Origin: Candidatus Iainarchaeum sp.
GTDB taxonomy: Archaea > Iainarchaeota > Iainarchaeia > Iainarchaeales > JAFGBZ01
Assembly: GCA_016218635.1 (NCBI GenBank)
Contig: JACRDJ010000094.1
Location: forward strand, 1-6,205
DNA length: 6,205 bases
Direction of reading: 5' to 3'
The notes beneath the pieces are model-generated. The model was not told the DNA's origin. It did no database searches and worked only from the letters and a program-made list of their open reading frames with translations. This document shows positions 5,092 through 6,205 of this stretch, in pieces (positions within the stretch are counted from its first letter, which is position 1; every line of letters begins with the position of its first letter). The translations under genes were made by a program, and so were the position numbers.

Positions 5092-5327
5092 AAGACGCCA
5101 ACGGATTTGCATTAAAGTTTGGGGCATTGCTGGCGGGAATTTCCGCAATCTGCGGAATACTCGTGTTTGCAGCCCCTGAACTGACCCGGCAGATAGCCGT
5201 CTACCTCACGCACAACGGGGTCGTATTCACGCAAACCCCGCTGACCCCGGAAGTATTCGTGATCGGAACCGTGCTCTGGGGAATCATCGGAGTGCTCATC
5301 GGCTGGATCATCGCCAAAATGTGCTGA
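5088..5327 (+). CDS. Small double-span membrane protein, possibly DUF5676-like
   Basis: A 79-residue protein with two hydrophobic segments (about residues 8-29 and 54-77), a polar loop between them, and a C-terminal Cys in IIAKMC. The second span, GTVLWGIIGVLIGWIIAKM, resembles the end of DUF5676 proteins and of the preceding product. Function unknown. It starts inside the stop of its neighbour (ATGA) and is the last gene of the operon, facing the convergent ATPase gene. Confidence 0.72.
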   Translation: MKDANGFALKFGALLAGISAICGILVFAAPELTRQIAVYLTHNGVVFTQTPLTPEVFVIGTVLWGIIGVLIGWIIAKMC

Positions 5328-5359
5328 AAAAAAGCGGGCGCCGCCCCCACCCGGGCGGC
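5327..5359 (-). terminator. Intrinsic terminator of the minus-strand ATPase gene
   Basis: Seven base pairs join GCCGCCC at 5340-5346 to GGGCGGC at 5353-5359, with a six-base loop. Read on the minus strand, the hairpin is followed by six GC-rich bases and then seven T (the A run at 5327-5333). It lies between two converging stop codons. There is no comparable T run on the plus side, so termination of the operon here is less certain. Confidence 0.55.
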
Positions 5360-5362
5360 TGC

Positions 5363-6205
5363 CTACATTTTCGGTTTGAATCCGCGCATGAGCAGGGAAT
5401 TAAGGACCACGCTGACCGAACTGAATGCCATCGCGGCTCCCGCAATCACGGGGCTTAACAGAAAGCCCGTGAAGGGATAAAGCGCACCCATCGCAATGGG
5501 AATGCCCAGCGCATTATACCCAAATGCCCAGAAAAGATTCTGTTTTATTTTGCTTAGCGTGTAGGAACTGAGTTCCATGGCGGTAATGATGTCGCGCAGG
5601 TCGCTTTTAACCAGCACGATTTTCCCGCTTTCAATGGCCACATCCGTCCCGCTCCCGATGGCAATCCCCACATCCGCCTGCGCCAGCGCGGGCGCGTCAT
5701 TGATTCCATCCCCCACAAAAGCCACCTTCTTTCCGCCGGACTGAAACCGTTTCACTTCCAGGGATTTCTGTTCCGGAAGCACGTGCGCCAGCACGGAACG
5801 GATTCCCGCCTGCCGGGCAATTGCCTGCGCGGTCCGCTCATTGTCCCCCGTAATCATCACGGTTTCATAACCCATGGACTGCAGCCGTTCAATCGCTTCC
5901 CGGGAATACGGTTTGATGGTGTCCGCTATCGCAATGATTCCCGCCGGCTTTCCGTTCAAGGCAACAAACACCACCGTCTTTCCTTCATGCTCGAGCGGCT
6001 CCGCACGGGCCTGCAGTTTGGAGACCGCCGGAATCCCTTCATCCGCCAAAAAAGACGGATTCCCGATCAGCACTTTCTTTCCAGCCACACTGGCCCGGAT
6101 TCCCTTTCCGGGAACGGCCTTAAAATCCTTGACTGCTTCCAGCACGGCTTTGCTGGCCTGGGCTTTAAGAACAACCGCCTTGGCCAGATGGTGCTCGGAA
6201 TTGTT
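5363..6205 (-). CDS. copA: Cu(I)-translocating P1B-1-type ATPase, C-terminal part (runs off the window)
   Basis: The last 280 residues of a heavy-metal P-type ATPase, which exports metal across the membrane using ATP. In order, the minus strand shows the nucleotide-domain motif SEHHLAKAVV, GKGIRA and GNPSFL, then the P-domain motifs TGDNERTA and GDGINDAPAL, then two membrane helices. Helix 7 carries YN (GYNALGIP) and helix 8 carries MxxSS (MAFSSVSVV), the signature of the Cu(I)/Ag(I) subgroup. The N-terminal metal-binding region, the CPC helix and the DKTGT phosphorylation site lie beyond the right edge. One oddity: the usual His-Pro of the nucleotide domain (SEHP) reads His-His here. The protein ends normally at TAG (5363-5365). 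It converges on the operon; whether the same repressor controls it cannot be seen. Confidence 0.93.
   Translation of the reverse strand, partial: NNSEHHLAKAVVLKAQASKAVLEAVKDFKAVPGKGIRASVAGKKVLIGNPSFLADEGIPAVSKLQARAEPLEHEGKTVVFVALNGKPAGIIAIADTIKPYSREAIERLQSMGYETVMITGDNERTAQAIARQAGIRSVLAHVLPEQKSLEVKRFQSGGKKVAFVGDGINDAPALAQADVGIAIGSGTDVAIESGKIVLVKSDLRDIITAMELSSYTLSKIKQNLFWAFGYNALGIPIAMGALYPFTGFLLSPVIAGAAMAFSSVSVVLNSLLMRGFKPKM

Noticed and set aside
1..6205. CRISPR arrays, tRNA or rRNA genes, insertion sequences, attachment sites
   Set aside because: No regularly spaced repeats, transposase, terminal inverted repeats or RNA-gene signatures were seen; the only repeated DNA is the operator pair and the two halves of the 1535 gene.

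Overview
The window holds a compact, mostly one-directional gene cluster that looks like a copper- or thiol-stress-responsive envelope redox system, from an uncultured or poorly known prokaryote. By eye the G+C content is slightly above half, with frequent CGG, GGA and AAA codons. The domain of life is not settled by this sequence. Internal genes carry strong GGAGG ribosome binding sites. The first gene of each transcript has no good site, and one promoter contains a perfect archaeal-type TATA box (TTTAAATA). The same stretch can also be read as a bacterial -35/-10 promoter, so I leave bacterium versus archaeon open.

Region 1 (about 14-1183) is a regulatory pair: a BlaI/MecI/CopY-type winged-helix repressor followed, 12 bases later, by a membrane zinc protease of the BlaR1/M56 type. 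The protease has HExxH and ExxxD motifs but no C-terminal sensor domain. A 21-base inverted repeat lies in front of this pair. A near-identical, perfect copy lies at 1225-1245, in front of the next gene. The simplest reading is that one repressor controls both transcripts and that the protease relieves repression.

Region 2 (1278-5327) reads as one tightly packed operon of eleven genes, many of them overlapping. In order it encodes: a small membrane protein with a Cys/His-rich tail; a membrane-anchored, cysteine-free protein with two tandem thioredoxin-like repeats; two very small membrane proteins; a membrane-anchored CPPC redoxin; a CcdA/DsbD-type transmembrane thiol transporter; a 45-residue membrane peptide beginning MNCCG; a 49-residue YHS-domain protein; an 85-residue CASC thioredoxin/glutaredoxin-like protein; and two small double-membrane-span proteins. 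The pieces fit an electron route from a cytosolic thioredoxin through CcdA to the exported redoxin, with several small cysteine-bearing proteins whose role is unknown.

Region 3 (5363-6205, minus strand) is the C-terminal part of a P1B-1-type Cu(I) ATPase. It converges on the operon with 35 bases between the stop codons, and a GC hairpin with a T run serves at least the ATPase gene. Its YN and MxxSS membrane motifs are the best evidence that copper is the metal, and the YHS protein fits this. The ATPase gene runs off the right edge, so its promoter and N-terminus cannot be seen.
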